Source of the DNA: an uncultured Verrucomicrobiota bacterium
GTDB lineage: Bacteria; Verrucomicrobiota; Verrucomicrobiia; Limisphaerales; UBA1319
Direction of reading: 5' to 3'
Length of the DNA: 38,640 nucleotides
Assembly (NCBI GenBank): GCA_903845125.1
Contig: CAIMWS010000163.1
Location: forward strand, 1 to 38,640
In this document: positions 8,451 to 16,690 of the stretch, piece after piece
Numbering within the stretch: the first letter of the stretch is position 1
Layout: each line of letters begins with the position of its first letter
Notes under the pieces: generated by a model
Told to the model about the DNA's origin: nothing
Database searches by the model: none
What the model saw: the letters and a program-made list of their open reading frames with translations, nothing else
Position numbers and translations under genes: made by a program

Positions 8451-8828
8451 GTTGTTTCGTATTTGTTTTGATCCTGGTTACACTGGGGTCATCCATCCAA
8501 ATGGAATGACGCGGACACCAATACCTAATGCAAACTGTGTGCCAAACCGCCCGGGGAATCGCCGCCAAGTCATATCCCACTGAAAACAAGAGATTTAGAG
8601 CTTAATAAAAATGAGGGAGGAGGCCTGGATCGGCCGGGATCCAGGGATGAAACAGTAATTTTTACAGCGAACGAGGCCCGCCCCGGGTAAGGCTTACATG
8701 GTGGCACGCCCTCCTTTTTACCGCCACAAATCTGGCGGCGGGAACCGGTTCCTATTTTCAAAAGGAAGCTGGGGCACCCGGGAAAATCGCCATCGACCCC
8801 GGGGTGCAGGATCATTAAGCTGGCCGAT
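8451..8828. other. Divergent intergenic region with two hairpins
   Basis: This 378-bp gap lies between the sugar transferase (minus) and the nitrilase-family gene (plus). It must hold both promoters, but no convincing -35/-10 pair was found. Two perfect inverted repeats are present: 8624-8645 (8-bp CCTGGATC/GATCCAGG) and 8721-8738 (6-bp CCGCCA/TGGCGG). No coding frame is credible. Confidence 0.5.
8624..8645. repeat. 8-bp perfect inverted repeat, 6-nt loop
   Basis: CCTGGATC at 8624-8631 and GATCCAGG at 8638-8645. It lies ~185 bp before the nitrilase-family start and ~175 bp before the sugar transferase start. There is no adjacent T-run of the kind needed for termination, so it could be an operator. 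Confidence 0.4.
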
Positions 8829-10199
8829 ATGAATGCAAAATCCCCCGTGTCCGGACTGTTGGCGATCCTGGCGGCTGCCGCGTGGTGGGTGGCCGGTTCC
8901 AAGGCCGTGGCCGCTGCCACCACCGCGGCGCCGCCCGGGTGGCGGAGCGAGTCCCCGCGTGAGGAAATCCGCCCGGCCTTTGCCTTTGAGCCGGAGGGTG
9001 GCCGCGACGGCCGCGGCGCCTGGATCATCCAGGCCGACGCCCGCGAAGGGCTCGACGGGTATTGGACCAAAACCTTTCCCGTGGAGGGGGGCCACTGGTA
9101 CCGGTTTGAGGCGCAGCGGAAGCTGCCGGGAAACGTCCTTGCCCGGCGCTGCGCGCCCGTGCGGCTGCTCTGGCAGGATGCAGCAGGGCAACCGGTGCTG
9201 CGCGACCTGGGGGTGGTGACCAATTTCCTCATCGGTTTCACGGCGACCGCCGAGGCGGAGCATCCGCTGGATGGCCCCACCGGGGCCGACGGCTGGACCC
9301 GCGTGGCGGACACTTACCGGGCGCCCCTCAAGGCGGCCCGGGCAGTGGTGGAACTGCACCTGCAGTGGGCGCCGGGGACCACGGTCACGTGGAGCGGGAT
9401 CGCCCTGGAGGAAACCCCGGCCCCGGCGGGGCGCAAAGTCCGCCTGGCCGCGGTGCATTTCCGCCCCCGGGAGGGCCGCACACCGGCAGGCAACTGCCGG
9501 TTGTTCGCCCCGTTGATCGAGGAAGCCGCGCGCCAGCGGGCGGACCTGGTGGTGCTGCCGGAGACGCTGACCTATTACGGCACCGGCCGGAAAATGATCG
9601 ATTGCGCGGAACCCATTCCCGGCCCGGCGGCGGATTACTTCGCGCAACTGGCCAAACAGCACAACCTCTATATCGTGGCGGGCCTGGTGGAGCGCGACCG
9701 CCACCTGGTTTACAACACCGCCACCTTGCTGGGGCCGGAGGGGACGGTGGTGGGCAAATACCGGAAGGTGTCCCTGCCCCGGGACGAGATTTCCGCGGGC
9801 ATCGCCCCGGGCCACGAATACCCGGTCTTCGAAACCCGTTTCGGGAAGGTGGGGATGATGGTCTGCTACGACGGTTTCTTCCCGGAAGTGGCCCGGCAAT
9901 TGAGCAACCGGGGCGCCGAGGTCATCGCCTGGCCCGTCTGGGGGTGCAACCCGGTATTAGCCAGCGCCCGGGCCTGCGAGAACCATGTTTACCTGGTCAG
10001 CAGCACCTACGAGGACGTGTCCCGCAACTGGATGCTCACGGCGGTCTTCGACCACTCCGGCCAGACCATCGCCCGCGCCGAAACGTGGGGTTCAGTGATC
10101 GTGGCCGAGGTGGACCTGGACCGCCGCCTGCAGTGGCCGAGCCTGGGCGATTTCAAGGCGGAACTGCCGCGCCATCGCCCGGTGACCACGCCGGATTAA
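8829..10199 (+). CDS. Secreted carbon-nitrogen hydrolase (nitrilase superfamily) with N-terminal beta-rich domain
   Basis: 456 residues. Residues 1-29 are a signal peptide ([14 protein letters not shown]...KAVAA). Residues ~40-195 look like a carbohydrate-binding-type beta-sandwich ([28 protein letters not shown]). Residues ~200-445 are the CN-hydrolase fold with the full catalytic triad: Glu245 in VVLPETL, Lys313 in KYRKVSLP and Cys346 in MMVCYDGFF. The superfamily hydrolyses nitriles, amides or N-carbamoyl groups, and the substrate here is unknown. Export together with a sugar-binding-like domain suggests an extracellular amide, perhaps on an amino sugar or peptide. It ends head-on with the Gfo/Idh/MocA gene, the two stop codons overlapping by 4 bp. 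Confidence 0.92.
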   Translation: MNAKSPVSGLLAILAAAAWWVAGSKAVAAATTAAPPGWRSESPREEIRPAFAFEPEGGRDGRGAWIIQADAREGLDGYWTKTFPVEGGHWYRFEAQRKLPGNVLARRCAPVRLLWQDAAGQPVLRDLGVVTNFLIGFTATAEAEHPLDGPTGADGWTRVADTYRAPLKAARAVVELHLQWAPGTTVTWSGIALEETPAPAGRKVRLAAVHFRPREGRTPAGNCRLFAPLIEEAARQRADLVVLPETLTYYGTGRKMIDCAEPIPGPAADYFAQLAKQHNLYIVAGLVERDRHLVYNTATLLGPEGTVVGKYRKVSLPRDEISAGIAPGHEYPVFETRFGKVGMMVCYDGFFPEVARQLSNRGAEVIAWPVWGCNPVLASARACENHVYLVSSTYEDVSRNWMLTAVFDHSGQTIARAETWGSVIVAEVDLDRRLQWPSLGDFKAELPRHRPVTTPD

Positions 10200-11482
10200 C
10201 CGATGGCCGGCAGCTCGTAGCCCGCGCGCCGGGGGCGGGCGAGCATTTTGTTCGCCTGCTCATCCCCGCTGAACTGCTCGGCGACGGGATCCCACCGGAG
10301 CTTGCGCTGGACGGCCCGGCAAATATTCATCAAGTGGCACAGCGTGGTGGCGCGATGCCCGGTCTCGGCGTCCGCGTTCGGCTTTTTGCGGGTCCGCAAG
10401 CACTGCAGAAAATTCTCGAGGTGGGGGATGGACTCCTTCGGCCCCTGGGGGGTCGGGGGCGGTGCGTCGGCGCGCAATTCCGCGCGGTCGGCAAGAAAAT
10501 CGCCGCGGAGGATTTCAATGCGGCCCTGGTCGCCGATGAAAATGGCGCCCAGGTCTTCCATGCCGCGCCGTTTGCCCGCGATTTTGAGGAGCGCGCCATT
10601 GGCGAAACGCATCATCACTTTGCAGTTGGGGCCCGGGTCTTCCGGCCAGATTTCCAAAGGCCCGGTGTCATCCGTGCCCAAGGCGCATTGGACCTGGTCG
10701 AGGCTGTGGGTGCCCCAGCCGGTCACGCCCCAGGATTGCCCGCCGCCATCGTAGTCCAGGATCTCGCCCCAGCCGAACTGCAGCTGGCTGTGGTAGGGGC
10801 GCAGCTCGGTCTGGTTGCACCAGGCATCCCAATCCAAGCCGGCGGGCACCGGCTCCTCCGGCTTGGATTTCCACACTTTTCCGCTCTCGAAATTACAGGT
10901 GATCACGGTGTGGATTTTGCCGATGGCCCCCTCGCGCACGAGCTTGCTGGCGTAGGCGTTGATGGGCATGGAGCGCTGCTGGGAACCGGTCTGCAAAATC
11001 CGGTTGTATTTTTTCACCGCCTTCACCAGCACACGGCCCTCGGCCACGGTGAGGCTCTGCGGTTTTTCCGCATAAACGTCGCACCCCGCCTGCAAGGCGT
11101 GGATGGCTGCCAGCACCCGGGCATGCGTGGTGGTCTCCACGAACACCGCGTCCAGCTTTTCCCGCTCCAGCATTTTCTGGTAGGATTGGTATTTGGCCCA
11201 TTTTTCGCTGCCCGGGTAAACTTTGGCAGCCTCGTCCAGACGCGGGAGGAAACAATCCGCCACCGCCACCACGTCCGCGCCCGGCAGTGCCTCATCCTTG
11301 AGGATCCAGCGGGCCCGCCCCCCCAGGCCGATGAAGCCGACTTTGATGCGGTCGTTCGGGCCGGGCTGGCCGGCGGCGCCCAGCACCTGGCGGGGAACCA
11401 CCAGGGGCAGGGATAAAGCGGCGGTGGCGGAAGCGGCCACGCGCAAGAAGGTGCGTCGTTTCATAAGTTGGGTATGATTCAT
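10196..11482 (-). CDS. Tat-exported Gfo/Idh/MocA-family oxidoreductase
   Basis: 428 residues. The N-terminus carries a twin-arginine signal ([11 protein letters not shown], hydrophobic stretch, cleavage near VLGAAG), so the enzyme is likely folded with its cofactor and then exported. The Rossmann motif is [10 protein letters not shown]. The family EKP motif (YAEKPQSLT) and the active-site region [11 protein letters not shown] are present, with the C-terminal beta-sheet domain after residue ~170. Relatives oxidise or isomerise sugars and inositols with tightly bound NAD(P), and exported members are common in PVC bacteria. An ATG at 11464 (codon 7) is an equally good start. It is divergent from the alpha-fucosidase gene across a 245-bp gap, so the two could be co-regulated. 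Confidence 0.93.
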   Translation of the reverse strand: MNHTQLMKRRTFLRVAASATAALSLPLVVPRQVLGAAGQPGPNDRIKVGFIGLGGRARWILKDEALPGADVVAVADCFLPRLDEAAKVYPGSEKWAKYQSYQKMLEREKLDAVFVETTTHARVLAAIHALQAGCDVYAEKPQSLTVAEGRVLVKAVKKYNRILQTGSQQRSMPINAYASKLVREGAIGKIHTVITCNFESGKVWKSKPEEPVPAGLDWDAWCNQTELRPYHSQLQFGWGEILDYDGGGQSWGVTGWGTHSLDQVQCALGTDDTGPLEIWPEDPGPNCKVMMRFANGALLKIAGKRRGMEDLGAIFIGDQGRIEILRGDFLADRAELRADAPPPTPQGPKESIPHLENFLQCLRTRKKPNADAETGHRATTLCHLMNICRAVQRKLRWDPVAEQFSGDEQANKMLARPRRAGYELPAIG

Positions 11483-11727
11483 GTTTGTTCAGATTTTTGC
11501 TTTTCCGGGCAACGGCGATACTTTAGGCGCCCGCGGCCGGTGCCGTCAAGCAGCGCCCGCCTGGGTGGAACGGCCCGGGAAAGGCGGTTTTGGGGGTGCG
11601 CCAGCGAAGCCGCCGGGATGACTTCCGGCAACGCGCCTGCGGCCATACCGCACACCGCCACACCCCCGGGCCAGGGCGTATTGCTTTGACTTTCCAGCGA
11701 TGATTCCCGAAGGTTTTCAGCAATTCT

Positions 11728-13164
11728 ATGCTCACATCCATATTTCATCGGAACGGCCGGCTGAAGGCCCGGTCCACAGACACCGCTGGAACCGCCCAGG
11801 GCGGCCCGGTGCAAGGTTCCACGCGGCCCGCCCTGGGTGGGTCCAGATGCCGGGGCGCCATCGGGGCCGTTACCCTCCTGGCGGCGTTGCTGGCGGGCGG
11901 GAGCCTGGCCGCGACGGAAACCAAACTGGCGCTGCCCTCCGCGCACCAGGCCGCCTGGCAGGATTACGAACTCGGCATGTTCATCCATTTCGCCCCCAAC
12001 ACCTGGCTGGACCAGGAATATGACGACCTTTCCAAACCGCTGGCGGAAATCAAGCCCGAGGCCCTGGATACTGAACAATGGGCCCGGGTGGCCGAATCGA
12101 TGGGGGCCAAATATTTGGTGTTTGTGGCCAAGCACGTGGGCGGCTTTTGCTGGTGGCAGACGGACACCACGAAATATGGTGTCAAGGAACTCGCCTGGCG
12201 TGGCGGCAAGGCCGACCTGATGGCGGACTTGAGCGCCTCCTGCCGGAAGCGCGGCATCAAACTGGGCGTTTACCTCTCGCCCAACGACCGCTTTTTAGGC
12301 GCCGGGGTCGGCGGCCGGATCGATGATCCGGCCAAACAGGAGGATTACCGGAAGATCTTCCGCCAGCAACTCACTGAACTGCTGAGCCGCTACGGGGAGA
12401 TCAAAGAGGTTTGGTTCGACGGCAGCCTCGTATTCGATGTGGGGGACATCCTGCACCAACACGCCCCGGACGCGGTGGTCTTCCAGGGGCCGCAGGCGAG
12501 CATCCGCTGGGTGGGCAACGAGGATGGCACGGCGCCTTATCCCGCCTGGAACACCGTGAAATTCGGCAAAAAAGCCTGGGGCATTTACACCGCTGAGGAT
12601 GCGGATCCGGAGGGCGACCGCTGGCTGCCAAACGAGTGCGACGCCCGCATGCGCAACACCTGGTTCTGGCGGACGGACAACCTGCCCACCCTCAAAACCA
12701 TGGATCAGCTGATGGATATGTATGACCGGTCGGTGGGGCGCGGCGCCGTGCTGCTGCTGAACAACACCCCGGACAAATCCGGCCTCATACCCGAGCCGGA
12801 TGCCCGGCGCTCCGCTGAATTCGGCGCCGAAATCAAACGCCGCTATGGAACCGCCGTGATCGATACCGCCGGCACCGGTGGGCTGACGGAAATGGGGCTC
12901 TCCGCTCCGCGCCAGATCAACGCCATCGTCACCATGGAGGATATCACCCAGGGTGAGCGGGTGCGGGAATACGTGGTTGAAGGCCGGGTGAACGGCGCCT
13001 GGCAAGCCCTGGCCAAGGGCACCGCCATCGGCCATAAACGGATCGACAAATTTGAGCCGGTGGAAGTTTCCGAACTGCGGCTGCGCGTCACCCGGTCAGC
13101 GGCCAAGCCGGTGATCCGCCGGTTCGCCGCCTACTGGATCGCGCCATCCCCGGCTGCCCGTTAA
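11728..13164 (+). CDS. Secreted GH29 alpha-L-fucosidase
   Basis: 478 residues. The GH29 barrel occupies ~70-375: YELGMFIHFAPNTW, MGAKYLVFVAKHVGGFCWWQT, RGIKLGVYLSPND, and EVWFDGS with the likely nucleophile Asp231, followed by GRGAVLLLNNTPDKSGLI. Residues ~395-475 form a C-terminal F5/8-type beta-sandwich (VREYVVEG, IGHKRIDKFEPVEVSELRLRVTR). GH29 enzymes remove alpha-linked L-fucose with retention of configuration. The hydrophobic export segment sits unusually late (residues ~44-61) if the ATG at 11728 is used. A GTG at 11809 (residue 28) would give a normal signal peptide and may be the true start. It is divergent from the Gfo/Idh/MocA gene. The acid/base residue could not be assigned by eye. 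Confidence 0.92.
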   Translation: MLTSIFHRNGRLKARSTDTAGTAQGGPVQGSTRPALGGSRCRGAIGAVTLLAALLAGGSLAATETKLALPSAHQAAWQDYELGMFIHFAPNTWLDQEYDDLSKPLAEIKPEALDTEQWARVAESMGAKYLVFVAKHVGGFCWWQTDTTKYGVKELAWRGGKADLMADLSASCRKRGIKLGVYLSPNDRFLGAGVGGRIDDPAKQEDYRKIFRQQLTELLSRYGEIKEVWFDGSLVFDVGDILHQHAPDAVVFQGPQASIRWVGNEDGTAPYPAWNTVKFGKKAWGIYTAEDADPEGDRWLPNECDARMRNTWFWRTDNLPTLKTMDQLMDMYDRSVGRGAVLLLNNTPDKSGLIPEPDARRSAEFGAEIKRRYGTAVIDTAGTGGLTEMGLSAPRQINAIVTMEDITQGERVREYVVEGRVNGAWQALAKGTAIGHKRIDKFEPVEVSELRLRVTRSAAKPVIRRFAAYWIAPSPAAR

Positions 13165-13327
13165 GCCGTCCGGTAAGCGGGCGGAATGGCGGCCGGTTGG
13201 TTTTTACCCCAGCCGCCAGGAGAATCAGTCGTCCGGATCCGATCCGGGTGACGGACCCGCGGCGAAGGCTGGGCACAAAAAACCGAGCCCGCACGGCGGA
13301 GCGCAGGAACCAGGCTTGGGACCAGGC
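13165..13327. terminator. Possible shared terminator region between convergent genes
   Basis: GGCGGC at 13188-13193 can pair with GCCGCC at 13212-13217 around a T-rich loop, and GATCC-type repeats follow near 13230-13250. There is no clean stem plus T-run, so termination here is only suggested by the convergent gene order. Confidence 0.25.
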
Positions 13328-14083
13328 TTAAGGCGCTTTGATTTCCCGCCGGGCCAGGCGGATCCACGGGCGCTGGGAACGCCGGTAATGGGCGGAAAAG
13401 CGTCGGGCGCGGAGCAGCAAGGCTTGGAACATTTCCCGGGCGGCCTGGGCTTGGCCGTTTTGTTTGAGGAGCAGCGCGTAGCGGCAGGTGACCTCCTCGT
13501 CACTGCCCAGGCGGTTGACCAACTGGCTGTAAGCCGCCAGGGCACCGGGATGGTCACCGAGCCCTTCCAAGATCCGGGCATAGAGGAGATCCCGCCGGGG
13601 CTGCTCGGGCGAGGAGGGCTGGGACTTCAGCTGTTCGAGAAGGGCCCGGGCCTCCGGGAAGGAACCGGCGGCAAACAGGGCCTGGGCCAGCTCGAGCATG
13701 ATTACCGGATCGTCCCGCAAGGCACCTTGCAGGCAGCCGCAGTAGATTTCCACCGCCGTGGCTGGCTGCCCGGCGCGCAGTTGATAGGCCGCCAGGGCGC
13801 GGCGGTGTTCCACGGTGTCCAACTGCTCCACATTTTCCTGCAGCATCCGCAGCTCGCGCCCCGGCTGGAGGCGGTTGAGGAGCTGTTCCAGGAAAGTGCC
13901 GGCCTCCTCGCGCTGGAATTCGGGCAGCACCTCCACGGCCAAATAGATGAGCGTCCCCAGGACGGGCAAAAACAGGATGATCCAGATCCAGTGGAAATCA
14001 CGCTCCGTTTTCACCGCGTGCAGGATGGTGAGCGCCTGGATGACCGGCACCAAATAATAGAGCGGCTGCCAATAAGGGTTCAT
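13328..14083 (-). CDS. Membrane protein with PLDc_N-like two-helix N-terminus and TPR repeats
   Basis: 251 residues from the ATG at 14083. Residues ~5-23 and ~30-53 are two membrane helices (YYLVPVIQALTILHAV; FHWIWIILFLPVLGTLIYLAVEVLP), the pattern of the PLDc_N short membrane domain. From ~75 onward there are tandem helix pairs of TPR type (AAYQLRAGQPATAVEIY, LAQALFAAGSFPEARALLEQL, LYARILEGLGDHPGALAAYSQL, YALLLKQNGQAQAAREMF). TPRs bind partner proteins, so this is probably a cytoplasm-facing scaffold. Its ATG overlaps the stop of the preceding gene in an ATGA at 14080-14083, which implies translational coupling with the GH43/GH32-like protein. The frame stays open far upstream, but that part is the shadow of the neighbour. 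Confidence 0.85.
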   Translation of the reverse strand: MNPYWQPLYYLVPVIQALTILHAVKTERDFHWIWIILFLPVLGTLIYLAVEVLPEFQREEAGTFLEQLLNRLQPGRELRMLQENVEQLDTVEHRRALAAYQLRAGQPATAVEIYCGCLQGALRDDPVIMLELAQALFAAGSFPEARALLEQLKSQPSSPEQPRRDLLYARILEGLGDHPGALAAYSQLVNRLGSDEEVTCRYALLLKQNGQAQAAREMFQALLLRARRFSAHYRRSQRPWIRLARREIKAP

Positions 14084-15138
14084 GGGGCGGCCTCCGGGGC
14101 CGGGGCCGGCCGGTCGTTTTCCCACCGGACGGGCAGGCGGGACAAAAACCAGGTGCGGCCTTGATCCCGGTTGCCCTGGTAGAACAGGGAGGTGCGGCCG
14201 TTTGCGTCCACGAAGACGCCCGGGTGGCCCGATTCGGAGGCGTTCCAGGCGCCAGCTGCGCCGTTGGCCAGGAAGGGCTGGTTGGACAGCCGGCGCCAGC
14301 GCAGGCCGTCTTCGCTTTCGGCCACGCCGATCTGCTGGGGCTGGTTGTTGTAGGCGCCGGCGTAGAACAGGAACAGCCGGCCGCCCCGCTCGCAGACGGC
14401 GGGGGCTTCGATGCAGTCCCGCTCCCAGGGCAGCTCCGGCTTGAGGATCGGCCCCTCGACCAGGAGCCGCCATTGCGCGCGACTGAAATCCGAAGCGAGC
14501 GGGGCGCCCGCCACCCCGAGCATCTGGGTTTTCATGCCGGGATCCCGGGTGGCGAAATAAAGCAGCAACTGCCCGGCCCAGGGGATGACCTCGGCATCGA
14601 TGGCGCGCCCGGAATTCCACGCCCCGGAGGGCCGGAACACCGGGTTGGAGGCATCGCGGCTGAATTTCAAGCCGTCCGGGGAAACGGCGTGGCAGATGGC
14701 ATCGCGCGGGCCATTGCCGTAAGTCTGGTAAAAGAGGTGCACCCGACCATCCAGCACGCGGGCGCCCGGGGCGCAGATGCCGTTGCGCTCGCATTCCTGC
14801 TCGGGGAGGATTTCCCCGGCCTTGGCCCAGTGGGCCAGATCCCGGCTGGTGGCGACGCCGATGGACCACCCGCGCGGGGCCTCCGGGGGCGCCAATTCCC
14901 GGGCGAAGGGGGGGAGGGAATAATACATCCAATAACGATCCTGGAACCGGATGACGGACGGATCCTTGGCGAAGGGCCGGCCCAGGCGGGAGGAGTCGCC
15001 CCAGGGCATGGGGGATGGATCGGACCCCTGGCCACCGGCTGCCCAAAGGCAGCCTCCAGCGTGCAGCAGGATCGCCAGCCCCAGCCCAATCCGCGCCCAC
15101 CAGGGACGGCACCGTTTGGATATTTCGACCGCCTTCAT
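14080..15138 (-). CDS. GH43/GH32-like five-bladed beta-propeller, exported
   Basis: 352 residues from the ATG at 15138. The longer in-frame start at 15246 would overlap the upstream ceramidase-like gene by 4 bp and has no signal sequence. Residues ~15-34 are a signal peptide ending near CLWAAGG, and a lipid-modified cysteine is possible but its lipobox is poor. The rest is a beta-propeller with repeated DGRVHLFYQ, GRLFLFYAG and GRTSLFYQG strands. Putative catalytic acids are in FAKDPSVIRF, RAIDAEVIPW and RDCIEAPAV, the Asp/Asp/Glu order of GH43/GH32 enzymes. The likely activity is hydrolysis of a furanoside or related sugar, with the substrate unknown. It overlaps the next gene by an ATGA and follows the ceramidase-like gene by 104 bp. 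Confidence 0.85.
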   Translation of the reverse strand: MKAVEISKRCRPWWARIGLGLAILLHAGGCLWAAGGQGSDPSPMPWGDSSRLGRPFAKDPSVIRFQDRYWMYYSLPPFARELAPPEAPRGWSIGVATSRDLAHWAKAGEILPEQECERNGICAPGARVLDGRVHLFYQTYGNGPRDAICHAVSPDGLKFSRDASNPVFRPSGAWNSGRAIDAEVIPWAGQLLLYFATRDPGMKTQMLGVAGAPLASDFSRAQWRLLVEGPILKPELPWERDCIEAPAVCERGGRLFLFYAGAYNNQPQQIGVAESEDGLRWRRLSNQPFLANGAAGAWNASESGHPGVFVDANGRTSLFYQGNRDQGRTWFLSRLPVRWENDRPAPAPEAAP

Positions 15139-15242
15139 TATTTCAAGGCGGCAGTGTAACTTATGTAAAAATCCCGCCAAGCCGATTTTGCCGCCCAGCC
15201 CGCCGTATTCCTGGTTTGGCCAGCTGGGAATGGGCGGCCAGG

Positions 15243-16637
15243 TCACGGTGCGGCGCGCAGCCGGTCCTGCATCAGCCGGATCAGCTCGAGGAAATAATCG
15301 GGAGTAGCGGGGCCGAAAAAGGACATGAGCCGCGGTTCGTATCCGGCGAGGTGGTAGTAACGGTGCGGGATCACATACCCGAGGTAATCCCCGTTAAAGC
15401 TGGTAACCACGGCATCGCCGCCGAGCGCCCGGCAGTGCTCCTTGAATTCGAGGGCCAACTCGCCGCTGAAATCGCAGGGGGTGGAGACCCAACACACCGG
15501 GCCCAGCCGGAAGGCCTGCAGGAAGGACTGGCCGCCCACAGGCAAAAGGTGCGCGGCCAGCCAGGGCCGGAGCCGCAGGCCATCGGTGAGGCGCACATGC
15601 AGGCCGGGCAGCGCAACCTCCAGCCCCGCCACCCCCAGCGTAACGCGGTCGGTGAATTGAACCCGCGGCAAGGCCTCCAGGACCGCCTGGGCAAGGCCCG
15701 CACCCATGCGCTCGGCGCCGGCGAAACCGGCCGCCCCGGCCTCCGGCCGGTGGCTGCCGACACCGCCGGCGAAGAACAGGGCCAGGCCGCCGGTGCCGTG
15801 TTCCACGGCCCGCTGCCAATACCCGGGATAATCGCCGCTGAACTCCATGACCGAGGCGGGCAGGACGGTGGCGTGCGCGGAGAACGAACCCAGCATCGCC
15901 AAGGCGCCGGTTTTCTTTTTAACCACGGTGAAGCTGAATTCAGGATCCACCCGGCCCAGTTCGCCCACGAGCCGGTTGCGCAGGAATCCGGGCGCGGCCA
16001 CGCGTTGATGGCCCAGCCCGGCAGGTGAAAGGTCCGCCACCGCGAGGCGCACGGCGGCCGCGAGCTGCCGGGCAAACCAGGGCCGCACCGCGGGCACAAA
16101 ACCGCCAGCGAATTGTTCGGCCACGAAACCTTCCCCCCACCCCCCCGGGCCGGAATGCGTGTGCGTGGCCCCGAAATAGATTTGCGCGCGGCTCAACTTC
16201 AACTCCCGCTCAAGCTGCGCCACCGCCAGTTCCGCCACCTCCCGCGGGATGATCAGCGCATCGGCGCTCACCATCACAGCCAGCTGGCCGGCCACCCGGA
16301 AAGCCACGGCTTTTGCCTGGAGTTCATCGTGCACGCCCACGGCGGGCCGGCCCTTCCGCGATCCGTAGCCCGCCAGGGGAATAGCCAGGCCGGGGGAGAC
16401 CGCATCCCCTGCGGCCCCGGGCACCAGGGAGGCGCGACCAAAGCCAGCTTCCAGTTCGCCCGAGACCACGGTTTGGTGGGTGGCCATACTGCGGCACCGC
16501 TCCCGGGTTTGGGCATAATAAGGGGTGGTAAAATAAGGCCGCTGGTCCACCCCCTCCAGGCAGCACCACAAAACCAGCACCACCAGGAGGCTGAATCCCC
16601 CGGTCCAACGCAGCAGGAGGCGTTTAGTGATCTTCAC
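15243..16637 (-). CDS. Neutral/alkaline ceramidase-like protein, membrane-anchored
   Basis: 464 residues if translation starts at the GTG at 16637. The ATG at 16769 would add 44 low-quality residues and overlap the upstream gene. After KITKRLLLRW a hydrophobic helix (FSLLVVLVLWCCL) acts as signal anchor. The ceramidase N-terminal domain follows: LEAGFGRASLVP, PLAGYG, the zinc-site motif GATHTHSGPGG (His159, His161), FSAHATVLP and NGDYLGYVIPHRYYHLAGYE. Characterised members cleave the amide bond of ceramide in a zinc-dependent way. Many bacterial homologues have no known substrate, and this one lacks the C-terminal domain of full-length neutral ceramidases. It lies 53 bp after the MBL hydrolase and upstream of the GH43-like gene. 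Confidence 0.88.
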   Translation of the reverse strand: MKITKRLLLRWTGGFSLLVVLVLWCCLEGVDQRPYFTTPYYAQTRERCRSMATHQTVVSGELEAGFGRASLVPGAAGDAVSPGLAIPLAGYGSRKGRPAVGVHDELQAKAVAFRVAGQLAVMVSADALIIPREVAELAVAQLERELKLSRAQIYFGATHTHSGPGGWGEGFVAEQFAGGFVPAVRPWFARQLAAAVRLAVADLSPAGLGHQRVAAPGFLRNRLVGELGRVDPEFSFTVVKKKTGALAMLGSFSAHATVLPASVMEFSGDYPGYWQRAVEHGTGGLALFFAGGVGSHRPEAGAAGFAGAERMGAGLAQAVLEALPRVQFTDRVTLGVAGLEVALPGLHVRLTDGLRLRPWLAAHLLPVGGQSFLQAFRLGPVCWVSTPCDFSGELALEFKEHCRALGGDAVVTSFNGDYLGYVIPHRYYHLAGYEPRLMSFFGPATPDYFLELIRLMQDRLRAAP

Positions 16638-16690
16638 CCCGGCAGGATAGGATGGAACCGGGGCCGGGGGAAAGCATAATGCCCGCCCCT

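Noticed and set aside
9365..11416. 683-codon plus-strand open frame
   Set aside because: It covers the 3' part of the nitrilase-like gene and the antisense of the Gfo/Idh/MocA gene in a GC-rich context. The translation is Gly/Pro/Arg-rich with no domain.
14084..15112. Upstream extension of the TPR protein frame to 594 codons
   Set aside because: The extension lies over the GH43-like gene in another frame and is Arg/Pro/Gly-rich. The real start is the ATG at 14083 overlapping the neighbour stop.
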